A model generated the notes under the pieces. That model was not told the origin of the DNA. It worked only from the letters and a program-made list of their open reading frames with translations, and did not search any database. From a bacterium (GTDB taxonomy: Bacteria > Hinthialibacterota > Hinthialibacteria > OLB16): a DNA stretch of 64,000 bases. Both the position numbers and the translations under genes were made by a program. Of the stretch, positions 17,618 through 27,900 are shown in pieces (within the stretch, counting starts at the first letter, position 1; the number at the start of each line of letters is the position of its first letter). The stretch lies in the NCBI GenBank assembly GCA_022072055.1, contig JAJVIK010000013.1, positions 272,878 through 336,877 of the forward strand. Direction: 5' to 3'.

Positions 17618-20142
17618 GGGGGCTGCTTTCGGTCCCGAGCGTGTTGCTCGCGTCCCTGCTCCTCTCCCGAGCCGCGCTCGCGCTACCCGCCTTTCCCGGC
17701 GCGGAGGGGTTCGGCGCGGAGGCGGTGGGGGGACGAGGCGGGCGGGTGATCGAGGTCACCCACCTGAACGACTCCGGGCCCGGCTCGCTGCGCGCGGCGG
17801 TGGAAGCCCCCGGTCCGAGGACCGTGGTGTTCCGTGTCTCCGGAAACATCCACCTCAAGGATAGACTCGCCATCCGCAACCCGAACATCACCCTCGCGGG
17901 TCAGACCGCGCCGGGCGAGGGGATCTGTGTTTGTGACGATTCCGTCCAGGTCGAAACCGACGATGTGATCATTCGATATCTGCGCTTTCGCCTCGGAGCG
18001 GCCGCGGGGAAGCCCACGGACTCGCTCTGTGTGGGCAAGGGAAGGCGGATCATCATCGACCACTGCTCCGCGAGCTGGTCCATTGACGAAACCCTTTCGG
18101 TCACCACCGGGGATGACCCGCTCACCGATGTGACCGTGCAGTGGACCTTCATCACCGAGAGCCTGAACCAATCTCTTCACGAGAAAGGCCAGCATGGCTA
18201 CGGGTCGCTGGTCCGAGGGTTCAAAGGCTCCCGATACTCCTTCCATCACAACTTCTATGCCCACCATCGCGGTCGCTCGCCGCGTCCCGGGGTGTATGAC
18301 AAGTGGAATCATGAGATCGATCCCGAGGGACTGCTCTTCGATTTCCGAAACAATGTGGTTTACAACTTCGCGGGCGGACATGCGGGCTACAACCAGGACA
18401 AGGAGAGCGTGACCCGGTTGAATTACATTGGGAACTTCATCCTGCGGGGGGTGAACGCGGATCCGGACAGCGTGGCATACCGCGAAGGCTCTCCGTACAA
18501 CCTCGGCTATTTCGCGAACAATTCGATGGATGGCGTGATCCCGGAGGACCCCTATTCCCTGGTCCGCTTTCCGGAAGCGTACACGTCGGAGGTCGTTCGG
18601 GGCTATAGGCAGAGCACGCCCTTCGAGGTCGCGCCGGTTCACACGGACGAGCCGTGGCTGGCTTACGAGCGGGTGCTCGCGGGAGCGGGGGCCGGTTTCC
18701 CCAAACGGGATTCGGTCGATGAGCGGGTGGTCGCGCAGGTGAGAAGCCGAACCGGGAGAATCATAGACAATGAGTCGGATGTGGGTGGGTGGCCGGAGCT
18801 TGCCTCGGCCCCGGCGCCGGCGGACTCGGATCATGATGGCATGCCGGATGAGTGGGAATCCTCGCGCGGCCTGAACCCCGAGGACCCCTCCGATGGGCCG
18901 GGCGACCGTGATGGGGACCTTTACACCAACCTGGAGGAGTATTTGAACGGCTTGGTTCCGGCCTCGATTCCACCGATTGAGATCGAGACCGGCTACAAAA
19001 TTCCCTCCAAGGGGTATTGCGATCAACCGTATGTGGTGAAGACAAGGGATCGGGCCTGGCTGTGTGTCATGACCACGGGCGCCGGACGCGAGGGCGCCAC
19101 CGGACAGCACATTGTCTCCACGAGGAGCTTGGACATGGGGAAGACCTGGAGTCCCTTGGTGGATATTGAAAGCGCCGAGGGGCCGGAAGCCTCATGGGCC
19201 ATGCCGTTTATCACCCCGAACGGAAGGATCTATGTCTTCTACACCTACAACGCGGACAACCTGCGTGAGGTCCTCGCGAACACGGATTACGCCCGCCGAC
19301 GAGTGGACACGCTGGGGCAGTACGTGTTCAAATTCTCGGATGATGGAGGCCTGAGCTGGTCGTCGGAGCGTTGGTTCATCCCGGTCCGTGAAACCGAGAT
19401 CGACCGTCGCAACCCGTATCGCGGCAAGGTGCGGTTCTTCTGGGGAGTCGGGAAACCGATCCTCCACCAGGGGGCGATGATCCTGGGGTTCTCGAAGGTC
19501 GGGCGGTTCGGCCAGGGGTTCATTGAGGAGTCTGAGGGGTGGTTCCTCCGGTGCGACAATATCCTGACCGAGAACGATCCGGCAAAGCTGCGCTGGGAAA
19601 CTCTTCCGGAGGGAGAGGTCGGGTTGCGCTCGCCGGTGGGACCGATCGCGGAAGAGGCCAATCTCACTTCCCTTTCGGATGGTTCGCTGTTCTGCACCTA
19701 CCGGACCGTGGCGGGACACCCCTGCCACGCTTACTCGCGCGATGGCGGCAGGACTTGGACCCCACCGGCGTTCATGACCTATGCCCCTGAGGGACCACCG
19801 GTGGACCACCCTCGCGCCGCCAACTTTGTCCGGAAGCTCGCGGATGGCCCTTCCGCGGGGCGGTTCCTGTACTGGTTTCACAATCACTCCGGGCGCGGGT
19901 ATGAAGGTCGCAATCCCGCGTATTTCCTTGGGGGCATCGAGCAAGACTCCCCCGCGGGCAAGGTGATCCGTTGGGGTCGACCGGTTCCGATCCTGTATTC
20001 CAGGGACCCCAAGACGCGGATGAGTTATCCGGACTTCATCGAGGAAGGCGGGCGTTTGTTCATCACCGAAACGCAGAAAGAAACCGCGCGGGTGCATGAA
20101 GTCCCGCCGCTGCTTCTCGCGGAGTTGTGGAAAGGAATGTAG
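17614..20142 (+). CDS. Secreted pectate lyase-like / sialidase-like (BNR) fusion protein
   Basis: An 842-aa exported protein. After the signal peptide the mature start LPAFPGAEGFGAEAVGGRGG is the hallmark of the bacterial pectate lyase-like family, followed by right-handed beta-helix rungs (ITLAGQTAPGEGI, VIIRYLRFRLG, IIIDHCSASWSIDETLS). At about 405-450 an Asp-rich calcium motif (DSDHDGMPDEWES, then DRDGDLYTNLEEYL) ends the lyase module. The remaining 390 residues are a BNR/sialidase-like propeller with Asp-box sequences (STRSLDMGKTWSP, SDDGGLSWSSE, SRDGGRTWTPP). The fusion fits a polysaccharide-degrading enzyme with two activities or one activity plus a binding propeller. Confidence 0.88.
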   Translation: MRGLLSVPSVLLASLLLSRAALALPAFPGAEGFGAEAVGGRGGRVIEVTHLNDSGPGSLRAAVEAPGPRTVVFRVSGNIHLKDRLAIRNPNITLAGQTAPGEGICVCDDSVQVETDDVIIRYLRFRLGAAAGKPTDSLCVGKGRRIIIDHCSASWSIDETLSVTTGDDPLTDVTVQWTFITESLNQSLHEKGQHGYGSLVRGFKGSRYSFHHNFYAHHRGRSPRPGVYDKWNHEIDPEGLLFDFRNNVVYNFAGGHAGYNQDKESVTRLNYIGNFILRGVNADPDSVAYREGSPYNLGYFANNSMDGVIPEDPYSLVRFPEAYTSEVVRGYRQSTPFEVAPVHTDEPWLAYERVLAGAGAGFPKRDSVDERVVAQVRSRTGRIIDNESDVGGWPELASAPAPADSDHDGMPDEWESSRGLNPEDPSDGPGDRDGDLYTNLEEYLNGLVPASIPPIEIETGYKIPSKGYCDQPYVVKTRDRAWLCVMTTGAGREGATGQHIVSTRSLDMGKTWSPLVDIESAEGPEASWAMPFITPNGRIYVFYTYNADNLREVLANTDYARRRVDTLGQYVFKFSDDGGLSWSSERWFIPVRETEIDRRNPYRGKVRFFWGVGKPILHQGAMILGFSKVGRFGQGFIEESEGWFLRCDNILTENDPAKLRWETLPEGEVGLRSPVGPIAEEANLTSLSDGSLFCTYRTVAGHPCHAYSRDGGRTWTPPAFMTYAPEGPPVDHPRAANFVRKLADGPSAGRFLYWFHNHSGRGYEGRNPAYFLGGIEQDSPAGKVIRWGRPVPILYSRDPKTRMSYPDFIEEGGRLFITETQKETARVHEVPPLLLAELWKGM

Positions 20143-20310
20143 ACTCGGGGTTGGAGGGCTAGGGACTAGGGCGGGCGACGAAACCACCGACGACAAGGAC
20201 ATCCCCCAGGTCCTGGCGGGGGCTTGGTCAAACGCCAGCGGCGAGTGCCGACCGGAACGCGTTGGCCAGGGTGCCAGCCACGCACTGACTTCTACTTGTT
20301 CTGACTTGCA

Positions 20311-21543
20311 TACCCGTACAAGCGGCTGTACAGTTACGCAGACTACGGCAACCTGACCATCGCCGAGAAGCAGAACGGCGCGAGCGTGAAGCAGGAGAAG
20401 TGGGTGTATTCCTGGAATCCGAGGGATCAGATGACCAAGGCGGAGAAGTTCACCGGGACCTCCGACACCTACGCGGGCAAGGTCGAGTACGAGTACTGCC
20501 TCTCCTGCGACGGAGCGCTCTCCAAGCGGCGGGAGTACAGCACGACCCAGTCCGGGAACATCATCCAGGAGCGGCGGTACGAATACGATGGCCTCAACCT
20601 CTTGCGGGTGGATCAGCGGGTGGACACGGACGGCGATGGGGTGATCGAGGCGGGGGAGACCGCTTGGCGGCATGTGGAGGTGAACAGCCACCGGCCCGGC
20701 GCGCTCGGCGCACAACTCGGCAAACGCGCTTACCTCTACGCCAACGGCCAGAGCACCACGCCCTCCTCGACCACCGACTACGCGTATGTGTATGATCCGG
20801 TCGGGAATGTGTGGGTGATTCTCTCCGACATGGGGGAAGAAGTGTACTGGTTCAGCCAGGATGCCTTCGGCAATGAACTGTCGATCTCCCCCTTCGCGGG
20901 CACCTCGTGGCAAACCGCGCGCACCGCTGGGATCACGGAACACCAGACAGGCAAGTGGATTGATCCGTTTACGGGCCTCTATTTCTTCCATGCTCGCTGG
21001 CTGGACGCGGGAGTGGGGAGGTTTGTGGGGAGGGATCCGGCGAGGGAATATGGCGGCAGGATTTACTCCCTGGCCTACAATCTTCCCACAAAGAATGTCG
21101 ATCCGACTGGGAAGTTTGGCGGTTGCGGCATTGGGGGTCCGAATTGTTTTCCGCCGCCGCCACCACCACCACCGCCTGGACCGTGTTCAGATGTTGTGGA
21201 TAAGATCTATACAAACCCACCGCACTTTGAGAATGATGTGTGCCGTCATAAGAACCATTGCTATGCCTGTTGTATGATACGAATGTGTTCTTGCGCTGGT
21301 GTCGGCACCATCGCAGCCTGGCTTGCACAAGGGTGGAAGGAGGGTGGCGACATTTTTTGTGCCCCGGGATCGGATGTCTGTAGGGATTGGGATGCCTGCA
21401 ATTATGGTATCGATAGAGGGTCTCAGTATTGGTTCTCAGCCTTCAGGTCTTTGAATTCAGACAAGCACTGTAAGAATGCCTGTGATAATCCAATATGGGA
21501 CACCACAGACTCGAGTCAGTGTATACCGGATACATCGCCATGA
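20311..21543 (+). pseudogene. RHS core fragment with Cys-rich variable C-terminal domain
   Basis: The frame opens after a TGA near 20306 already inside an RHS YD-repeat (YPYKRLYSYADYGNLT), with no start codon that fits; the first alternative start is a GTG at 20386. The core signature is intact: TGLYFFHARWLDAGVGRFVGRDP then NLPTKNVDPTGKF. After it comes a run of nine prolines and a Cys-rich tail of about 130 residues (at least 13 Cys) that resembles no toxin I recognise. In RHS systems the core is conserved and the C-terminus is a swappable toxin. Thousands of upstream codons are missing, so this looks like an orphan core-C-terminus cassette. Its stop overlaps the next gene (ATGA). Confidence 0.8.
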
Positions 21544-22598
21544 AGCGGTCGCTACGGTTGTATGCAGTATGGACTTCGATTGGAGCGATCTTCGGTGGGG
21601 GGGTTATACTTGTGAGATTGGCTCTCGGAGACAATTACCGAGACCATGGGCAGTTCAATGAGAAGACAAGACTGAGGATTCATTCTGACCGCATAACAGA
21701 TCTGGCAGTGTCTCCTGACTCGATCATTTACACCAGTTCATGGGATGGGACGGTCAGATCCGCAAGCGCATCAAACCTGGAGACTGTTAGAACCTATAAG
21801 CCTCTTAACGACCAGATATATATTAATTGCGTTGCGATCTTTAGAGATTCTCGCCGGTTTGCCTCAGGTGCTGATGACGGGAAGATTCGCATATGGAGAA
21901 TCGAAGACGAATCTCCATTTCTTGAAATGCGCGCTTCGGAGAAATGGCATATTACGGCACTTGATATCGACAGGGACGACACGCGCATGCTGTCTGGAGA
22001 TGCAGGAGGTACAGTATCTGTATGGGAGCTTCCGTCAGGGAGGAGGGTCTCAACACAAAAACTGTCCGACAGCGGCGTAAAGGAAGCGCGGTTTGTAGAT
22101 GGCTCACATGTTGCGATAATAGTTTTCGAATGCGGGACAATTTGCATATTCAATCTAACAACCGGTTCGGAAGTGTGGCGAAGAGGTGACCTCGGCATTA
22201 ACTCGGTTGATTGTCAGATAGTGTCGACACGCTTGGTAACAAGCGGGCAGGACTCAACAGTACGCTTGTGGGACCTGCACACAGGATCCATATTGTGGGA
22301 ATATGCGGCAATGGATGGTACATCAATCAGTTGTGTTCGCTTTTTGAAGTCATCGGACGCGATACTCGCCGCATGCTCGATCCAACGATCGTTCCGATCA
22401 GACATTGGCGTGATTGCAACCTTAAATCCTGGCGAAGAGAATCCGATTCAATACCATATGAACGCAAGCCGTCCGGTGGAAAGGTTTGAGCTACTTGAAT
22501 CTCTTCCAATGGCCGTATTCTTTAGCAATGCCCCAGTGTGGAAGCGATTCGAGATTGGACTGTGGGAGCTGCAAACTGATCCGGTGGAGGAGTTCTAA
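21540..22598 (+). CDS. Membrane-anchored WD40-repeat protein, candidate immunity gene
   Basis: A 352-aa protein from the ATG at 21540, which overlaps the RHS stop. One membrane span lies near the N-terminus (about residues 8-26). The rest is a WD40-type propeller: ITDLAVSPDSIIYTSSWDGTV, FASGADDGKIRIWRIED, DTRMLSGDAGGTVSVWEL and LVTSGQDSTVRLWDLHTGSI. Base composition is clearly more AT-rich than the flanking RHS core DNA. Its position, directly behind and overlapping a variable RHS C-terminus, is where immunity genes sit; a WD40 protein as immunity factor is unusual, so the role is inference. The open frame extends upstream to 21495 but inside the RHS gene. Confidence 0.7.
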   Translation: MKRSLRLYAVWTSIGAIFGGGVILVRLALGDNYRDHGQFNEKTRLRIHSDRITDLAVSPDSIIYTSSWDGTVRSASASNLETVRTYKPLNDQIYINCVAIFRDSRRFASGADDGKIRIWRIEDESPFLEMRASEKWHITALDIDRDDTRMLSGDAGGTVSVWELPSGRRVSTQKLSDSGVKEARFVDGSHVAIIVFECGTICIFNLTTGSEVWRRGDLGINSVDCQIVSTRLVTSGQDSTVRLWDLHTGSILWEYAAMDGTSISCVRFLKSSDAILAACSIQRSFRSDIGVIATLNPGEENPIQYHMNASRPVERFELLESLPMAVFFSNAPVWKRFEIGLWELQTDPVEEF

Positions 22599-22945
22599 CC
22601 TCAACAAGAACGGCACGATCACCGAGGACCTCACCTGGACGCTGGAGTACAACGGCTTGAACGAACTCGACGTCGCTACAGCGGGGCCTCCTGGACCGGG
22701 GCCAACGGGGACACGCGGATCGACTACGCCTACGACACCAACGGCAACCTCACCCAAGCGCTCAAGGAGACCAAGAGCGGCGGGGCCTGGAGTCAGGCGG
22801 AGAAGTGGGACTACACTTGGAATGTGAGGGACCAGATGACCCGCGCGGTGAAGTACACGAACACGGCCAACAATGTCGGGTCGGTCGAGTACGAGTACTG
22901 CCTGTCCTGCGATGGGGCGCTGTCGAAGTGGGCGGTGAGTGCGGC
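22599..22945 (+). pseudogene. Second RHS core fragment, frameshifted and truncated
   Basis: Right after the WD40 stop the DNA again encodes RHS repeats, first as LNKNGTITEDLTWTLEYNGLNEL, then in another frame from about 22668 as YSGASWTGANGDTRIDYAYD and onward to EYEYCLSCDGALSKW. The DNA at 22889-22930 is nearly identical to 20487-20528 in the first fragment. The frameshift, the lack of a start and the abrupt end mark it as a decayed duplicate of the core. Confidence 0.8.
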
Positions 22946-23010
22946 TCGGAGCAAAGGGGACATTTCCCTTCCCCTGTCTCTCGGGTCGTCCCCGGTGGTA
23001 CCTTCACCAG

Positions 23011-23505
23011 ATGGAAATCCGACACCTCGCTCAGGTCTTCCGCATCCTCCGCGCTCACAGCGACCAAGTCGGTCCCGCATCGGTCACTGAGATTTCAGAA
23101 AACCACAAGGATGATCCGTACCGCGTCCTCATCTCCTGCCTCATCAGCCTGAGAACCAAGGATGAGGTGACCGAGGCGGCGAGCGCCCGGCTTTTCGAGC
23201 TGGCGGACACTCCCTCCAAGGTGATCAAGCTACCGGAGGCCGCCATCGCTAAGGCGATCTATCCCGCGGGGTTCTACCGTACCAAGGCCAAGATCATCCG
23301 GGAGATCAGCGCCGAGATTCTGTCCCGGTTCGCGGGCAAAGTTCCTCAGGAGATCGACGACCTGCTCACCTTGAAGGGCGTGGGGAGAAAGACCGCGAAC
23401 CTGGTGGTCACACTCGGATATGGGAAGCCGGGAATCTGTGTGGACACTCATGTGCACCGAATCACAAACCGATGGCGATCTGTTGCCTATTTGCCGTATT
23501 CTTAA
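23011..23505 (+). pseudogene. nth: Endonuclease III homologue truncated by element insertion
   Basis: From the ATG at 23011 about 154 residues match the DNA glycosylase/AP lyase Nth: the helix-hairpin-helix [13 protein letters not shown] with catalytic Lys127, and [14 protein letters not shown] with catalytic Asp145. Homology stops at ITNR (about 23472). The four-Cys iron-sulfur loop and C-terminal helix (about 55 residues) are missing and replaced by ten unrelated residues that are the complement of the recombinase 3' end. The chromosomal copy is therefore probably broken, unless it is rejoined when the element excises. Confidence 0.85.
23455..23475. other. Left attachment junction of the serine-recombinase element
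   Basis: The nth homology ends here and the last codons of the serine recombinase begin (its stop is at 23462-23464), so the crossover core must lie in or next to this interval. I could not find a second copy of the sequence or the missing 3' end of nth elsewhere in the window, so the right junction is outside it. Confidence 0.65.
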
Positions 23506-24958
23506 GAGCGGGGAGATAGAAAAGGTTGATTTCCACTGAATTCTCCCCGATTTTGATGGACTCTGTAATCGCCTCAACCAGCCTGCGTTTCTCGTCAAAC
23601 TCCATGTGCGGCCACTGTGCGGAGAGGTTTCTGGCTTCCTCCAGGATCTGCTCCTCGGAAAGGTGACTGATCCGGATGTAGTCGCACTCCGCCTCCAGCC
23701 GGGGAATCTCGTCCTCCAGTTGCGCCAGCCGTTCCTCCATGGGTCGGTACTTGGCCCCGAATCCTTCCCCAGTTATCCGGTCTTTCAGGTACAGGTGATA
23801 GACCTTATCCATCTCGGCCCGAAGTTTCTCCTCCTCTCGCCCCAGAACCTTCAGAATTTCCTCCTTCTCCTGGAGAACCTGGTCACCATTCGCCAAGTGT
23901 TGAACAACATCCTCCGGGGAAAGAAAGTAATCCTTGATTTGGTCCTGAAAGACGAACTCCAAATCGTCGGCTGGAATCTTCGTTCGGCACGCTTGGCAGG
24001 TGTACTTGGTGGAATTGGAAGGGACGTACATCTTTTGCCCGCACTGGCAAACCACAAGTCCGGCAAACAGGTGGCTGGGACGTTTCCCTGGCGCTATCTT
24101 GGTCCTCTGTTGCTCGTTGAGAAGATGATTGGCGGCGTTCCAGATTTCTTCCGACACGATGGGGTCGGATTCCTGCCAAACCCATTCCTCCTCCGGCTTC
24201 AGGGCAACCTGGCCATCCTTGAGAGTCTTGGTGTAGTTCGCGCGATGAACACCTTTGGCCGTGGGATCGGTAATGGCTCGTTTGATGGCGGTATCGGAAA
24301 AGAGAGCCCCAGAAGAGGTTCGGTAACCCGCTTCATTCAAGATGCGTGCGACCGTTTTCTTCCGTTTGTGTTCGAGGAACAAATCGTAGATCATTTTCCG
24401 GACCGGGGCCTCTTGCGGGTGCGGGATCAACCGGTTGCCTTCCCACCGGTAGCCATAGGGGGCTTTGCCGCCCACGTTCTTACCCATCTTCGCCCGGATC
24501 GGCACCGAGGCCGCCACCCGATCCGCGATCTCTTCCCGTTCCCATTGCGCCATGGCGGCGATCATGGTGTAGAACAACCGACCGGCAGGCGTGCTCGTGT
24601 CAATGGACTCTTGCAACGAGATCAGATCGGTTCCGCACGACTGAAAGATTTCGGAGAACTCCAGAAGCTCCCTGGTGTTGCGAGCAAGTCTCGCGAGTTT
24701 CGAAAAAATGAGTCCCTGGATGTGCCCGGTTCGAATATGCTCCAGCATCAACTGGGTCTCAGGACGGTCCATGACGGACTTGCCGCTGACGGCGTCCAGG
24801 CGATACACCTCAACAACCGTCCAATCTCGGGATTCGGCATACGCCCGCGCTCGCCGTTCATGGTGCTCTGGACTTTCACCCCTGACTTGGTCTTCAGTAG
24901 AGACGCGAATCCAGATGCCAACCCGCTTCTCGCCGTCAGACTTGCCTTTCGTGATCAT
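23462..24958 (-). CDS. Large serine recombinase (integrase) of the element
   Basis: A 498-aa serine recombinase. The resolvase domain starts at about residue 11 with [10 protein letters not shown] (nucleophile Ser20), [14 protein letters not shown] and [15 protein letters not shown]. The recombinase domain follows ([31 protein letters not shown]), then a zinc ribbon ([11 protein letters not shown] with a second Cys pair), and a coiled coil of about 100 residues. Its 3' end abuts the disrupted nth gene, which is where such integrases usually sit relative to their attachment site. The ATG shares one base with the stop of the upstream VirD4-like gene (TGATG), so the two are co-translated. Confidence 0.95.
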   Translation of the reverse strand: MITKGKSDGEKRVGIWIRVSTEDQVRGESPEHHERRARAYAESRDWTVVEVYRLDAVSGKSVMDRPETQLMLEHIRTGHIQGLIFSKLARLARNTRELLEFSEIFQSCGTDLISLQESIDTSTPAGRLFYTMIAAMAQWEREEIADRVAASVPIRAKMGKNVGGKAPYGYRWEGNRLIPHPQEAPVRKMIYDLFLEHKRKKTVARILNEAGYRTSSGALFSDTAIKRAITDPTAKGVHRANYTKTLKDGQVALKPEEEWVWQESDPIVSEEIWNAANHLLNEQQRTKIAPGKRPSHLFAGLVVCQCGQKMYVPSNSTKYTCQACRTKIPADDLEFVFQDQIKDYFLSPEDVVQHLANGDQVLQEKEEILKVLGREEEKLRAEMDKVYHLYLKDRITGEGFGAKYRPMEERLAQLEDEIPRLEAECDYIRISHLSEEQILEEARNLSAQWPHMEFDEKRRLVEAITESIKIGENSVEINLFYLPALKNTANRQQIAIGL

Positions 24959-27900
24959 CAGTCTGCGCCTCGCTTCTTCTGCTTCCGTTGAGCCATCGTC
25001 TTGGCGATGATCTCTGCCACCACCCGTTGTCTTTCCTGTTTGTCCTGTTCGCTCACTGCTTTATGCTTGCGCGCTACATCGTATCCACGCACGGTCCCCG
25101 CTTGGGCTTTACTCGCAGCCGCTTCCTCTTTCAGGTAAAAGATTAAATCCGGAACTGTGAGGCAGTCGATTCGTTCCAATTCGGCTGCCGAGAAGGTCTC
25201 TTCCAACCGTCTTTTTAGGGTACTCAACCGTTTGGCTTCCGCAACGATCAGGAACACTTCGTCGTACTTCTCCGTCTCGAGATACTTCCGAAGTTTGCCA
25301 AGTTCATACTCAGTCGTGGAGGTCACCGTGATCTCGCAAGCGATGGAGCGTTTGCCTAATTCCAGGACCACGTCAGCGCTACCGCCCGCGTCCAGTTTTC
25401 GTTCGATACTGACGCGGAATCCGAGTTCTTCTCCCTCAAGTTTAATCAGCTCCTGAAGGCGCTTATGTTCCGGTCCGCCCCTGCCGGGGCTTGAGGGGGG
25501 TTTGGGAACATACACGGGTGGTTCCACTGGTGCGACAGCGGGTGGAGGAACCGGCCGGGAAGGAGGCTCTGGCGGACGAGTCTCCCGCGCCGGTTCAGGT
25601 TCCACCGAATCGGGTTGTGGTGCGGCCGCTTCGGGCTCCGGCTCTGCGGCTTTCTTCCTTCGGCGCGGCTTCGGATCGAATTCCTCCTCAAAGGCTCCGC
25701 CTGACTCGTCTTCGTACTCCTTGGCAATCTCCCTCGCGATTTCGGCCCGCGACCGGCAATAGAGGTTGTGGGTCCGGGTGGTCACATACTCATGGTTCCA
25801 TTGCACGCGGTCTTCGTTGAGCGGCGGTAAAGACGGGACCGACAGATTGAAATCGTTGTCCGCTCGTTCGATTCGGGCGATGGCCTCTCCCACGCCCAGA
25901 TTCCGCAAGTCGGAGCTCTCGAAGGTCGAGAAACCATCGTCCAGTTTCCGAGCGTCCTGGTCATCGACGCGGAAGCAGACGCGGGTGAACGGGTGGGTGA
26001 GGACCGCACTCGCCAAATCCGATCCGCCCAGTTGGTGGAGTTCCTGGTGGGCGAGAATCAATCCGAGTTTGTATTTTCGAGTGCCCGACAGAATCGCGTT
26101 CATGGAGGGGGTGACGAAGTTGTGGCACTCGTCGATGTAAAGGTAGAAGGGGCGGCGGTCGGATTCTCTCAAGTCCTGACGTGACATGGCGGTTTGCTGA
26201 AACTTCGAGACCAGAAAACTCCCAAGAAGATAGGCATTCTTTTCCCCGATGGCTCCCTGGGAGAGTCGCGCCAAGAGGATCTTGCCGCTATCCATGATGG
26301 ATCGGAAATCGAGTTTGCTCTCCTTTTGCGCCATCATGTCTCGAATCGGTTTGAGCGAGAAGAAAGCATTCAGCCGCGTGAGAATGGAGGCGTGAGGTTT
26401 CCCAGAAAGTTGCGGAAACTCCTTGCGCCAATAGTAGACCAGTTCGGGTTCCTGGACCGTTCGGAGGAATGCGTTTCGGAAGTTCTTGTCCACAAGGAAT
26501 CGTCGCAGGTCTCGTAGCGTCCCACCTTCGCTGCTCTCAAGAAAAGCAAGAATCGCATTGCTGAGCACCGACGTCATTTGGTCGCCCCAGCTCGTGGAGA
26601 GCCGTTGAAACGCTGACACCAGGTCCGAAGAGAGGAGGGTTTTTTCGATTTCGGAGTGCGCGGTCAGGATGTTCAGCCCGACGGAATACTCGTAATCGGA
26701 AGGGTCGACGAGAATGATGTCGTCAAGCCGTTCTTGAGGCGCGTACCCGATGATCTGGTCAATCAAGTCGCCGTGCGGATCGAGGACGGCGAAGCCGTTT
26801 CCCTCCTTCATGTCCTGACGAATCATTTGAAGTAGAAACGTGGACTTGCCGGTGCCGGAAGCGCCAATCACATGCATGTGACGGCTGCGTTGCTCGGGGG
26901 AGAGGGAGACTTGGGTGGTTTTCCGTTGATGAGTGTTCTCGCCAAGGACGAAGGAATGGCCCTTGGCGATCTCCGGCGATGCCTTCGTTCGGCCGATTTG
27001 CTTGCGAATCTTCGGGGACCGGACCGAGGCGGAAGGGAGGTGGGCCAGCGATGCGAGTTCCTCGGCGTTCAAGATCATCCCGCAGCGGTGCGAGCGGCGC
27101 TCGAACAAGTCCTCTTCGTGTTCGTCATCAGGGTACATCTGGTTCGTCAGAGGAATGAGTTCGTTTCCATCCCCACGCGAGTACTGGCCAAGCGCCCCCC
27201 CAATGCCTCTGACCACTTGCCACGACCGCCGGTTGTCGGCCCCCGCCATGGCGACGCGAACCACCGCCGCATAGAGTGGGGAAGCCATCTTCTCTTGAGT
27301 TAGGAGGAGCATATTTTGGTCCTCAAAGACCGAATCACCCTCCCAGTCGGTGACCGCTCTCAAAGTGCTCTTGGCCCAGGGATGTTGAACCGCCTGAAAG
27401 ACAACCTGGAAAACAGCCGTCTCGTCGTCGCGTAGGCGACCCATGGCCCCCACAATGGATGTGAGCGGATCGGGATCGAATGCGGAGATCGACTCCAGTG
27501 GGACCATGAACTCCTGCGAGAGCCCGAAATCCACAATCACGGCGTGGCGTCGGCGCATCCGGCTCCAAAGGGATTGCAGCGCTCCCGTCTGCTCGTTAAG
27601 GAGGCAATCCGGAAAGTGGCTCTCAAGTTGTGGGGAGACTTGGGGTAAATCAGAATCGCTGCATACGACCTGCACGCTGATCGTCTCCGCCGTTCCGATG
27701 ATCTCGAAGGCAAGAGGGTCGTGGCAGTGCCGCAGGCTCTGAATGAACCTCAGCCACCCGTCCTTAGTGACCTTGAGCGATGCGGGAATCGCGATGTCGA
27801 TTTCAATCAGGAGTCGAGGGGAATCGATGATTTCCGGATCGGGTTCCTCGATCTCGTCATAGTCCGAAACCTGCGGCTCCGGTTTTGATCGCGACCAACC

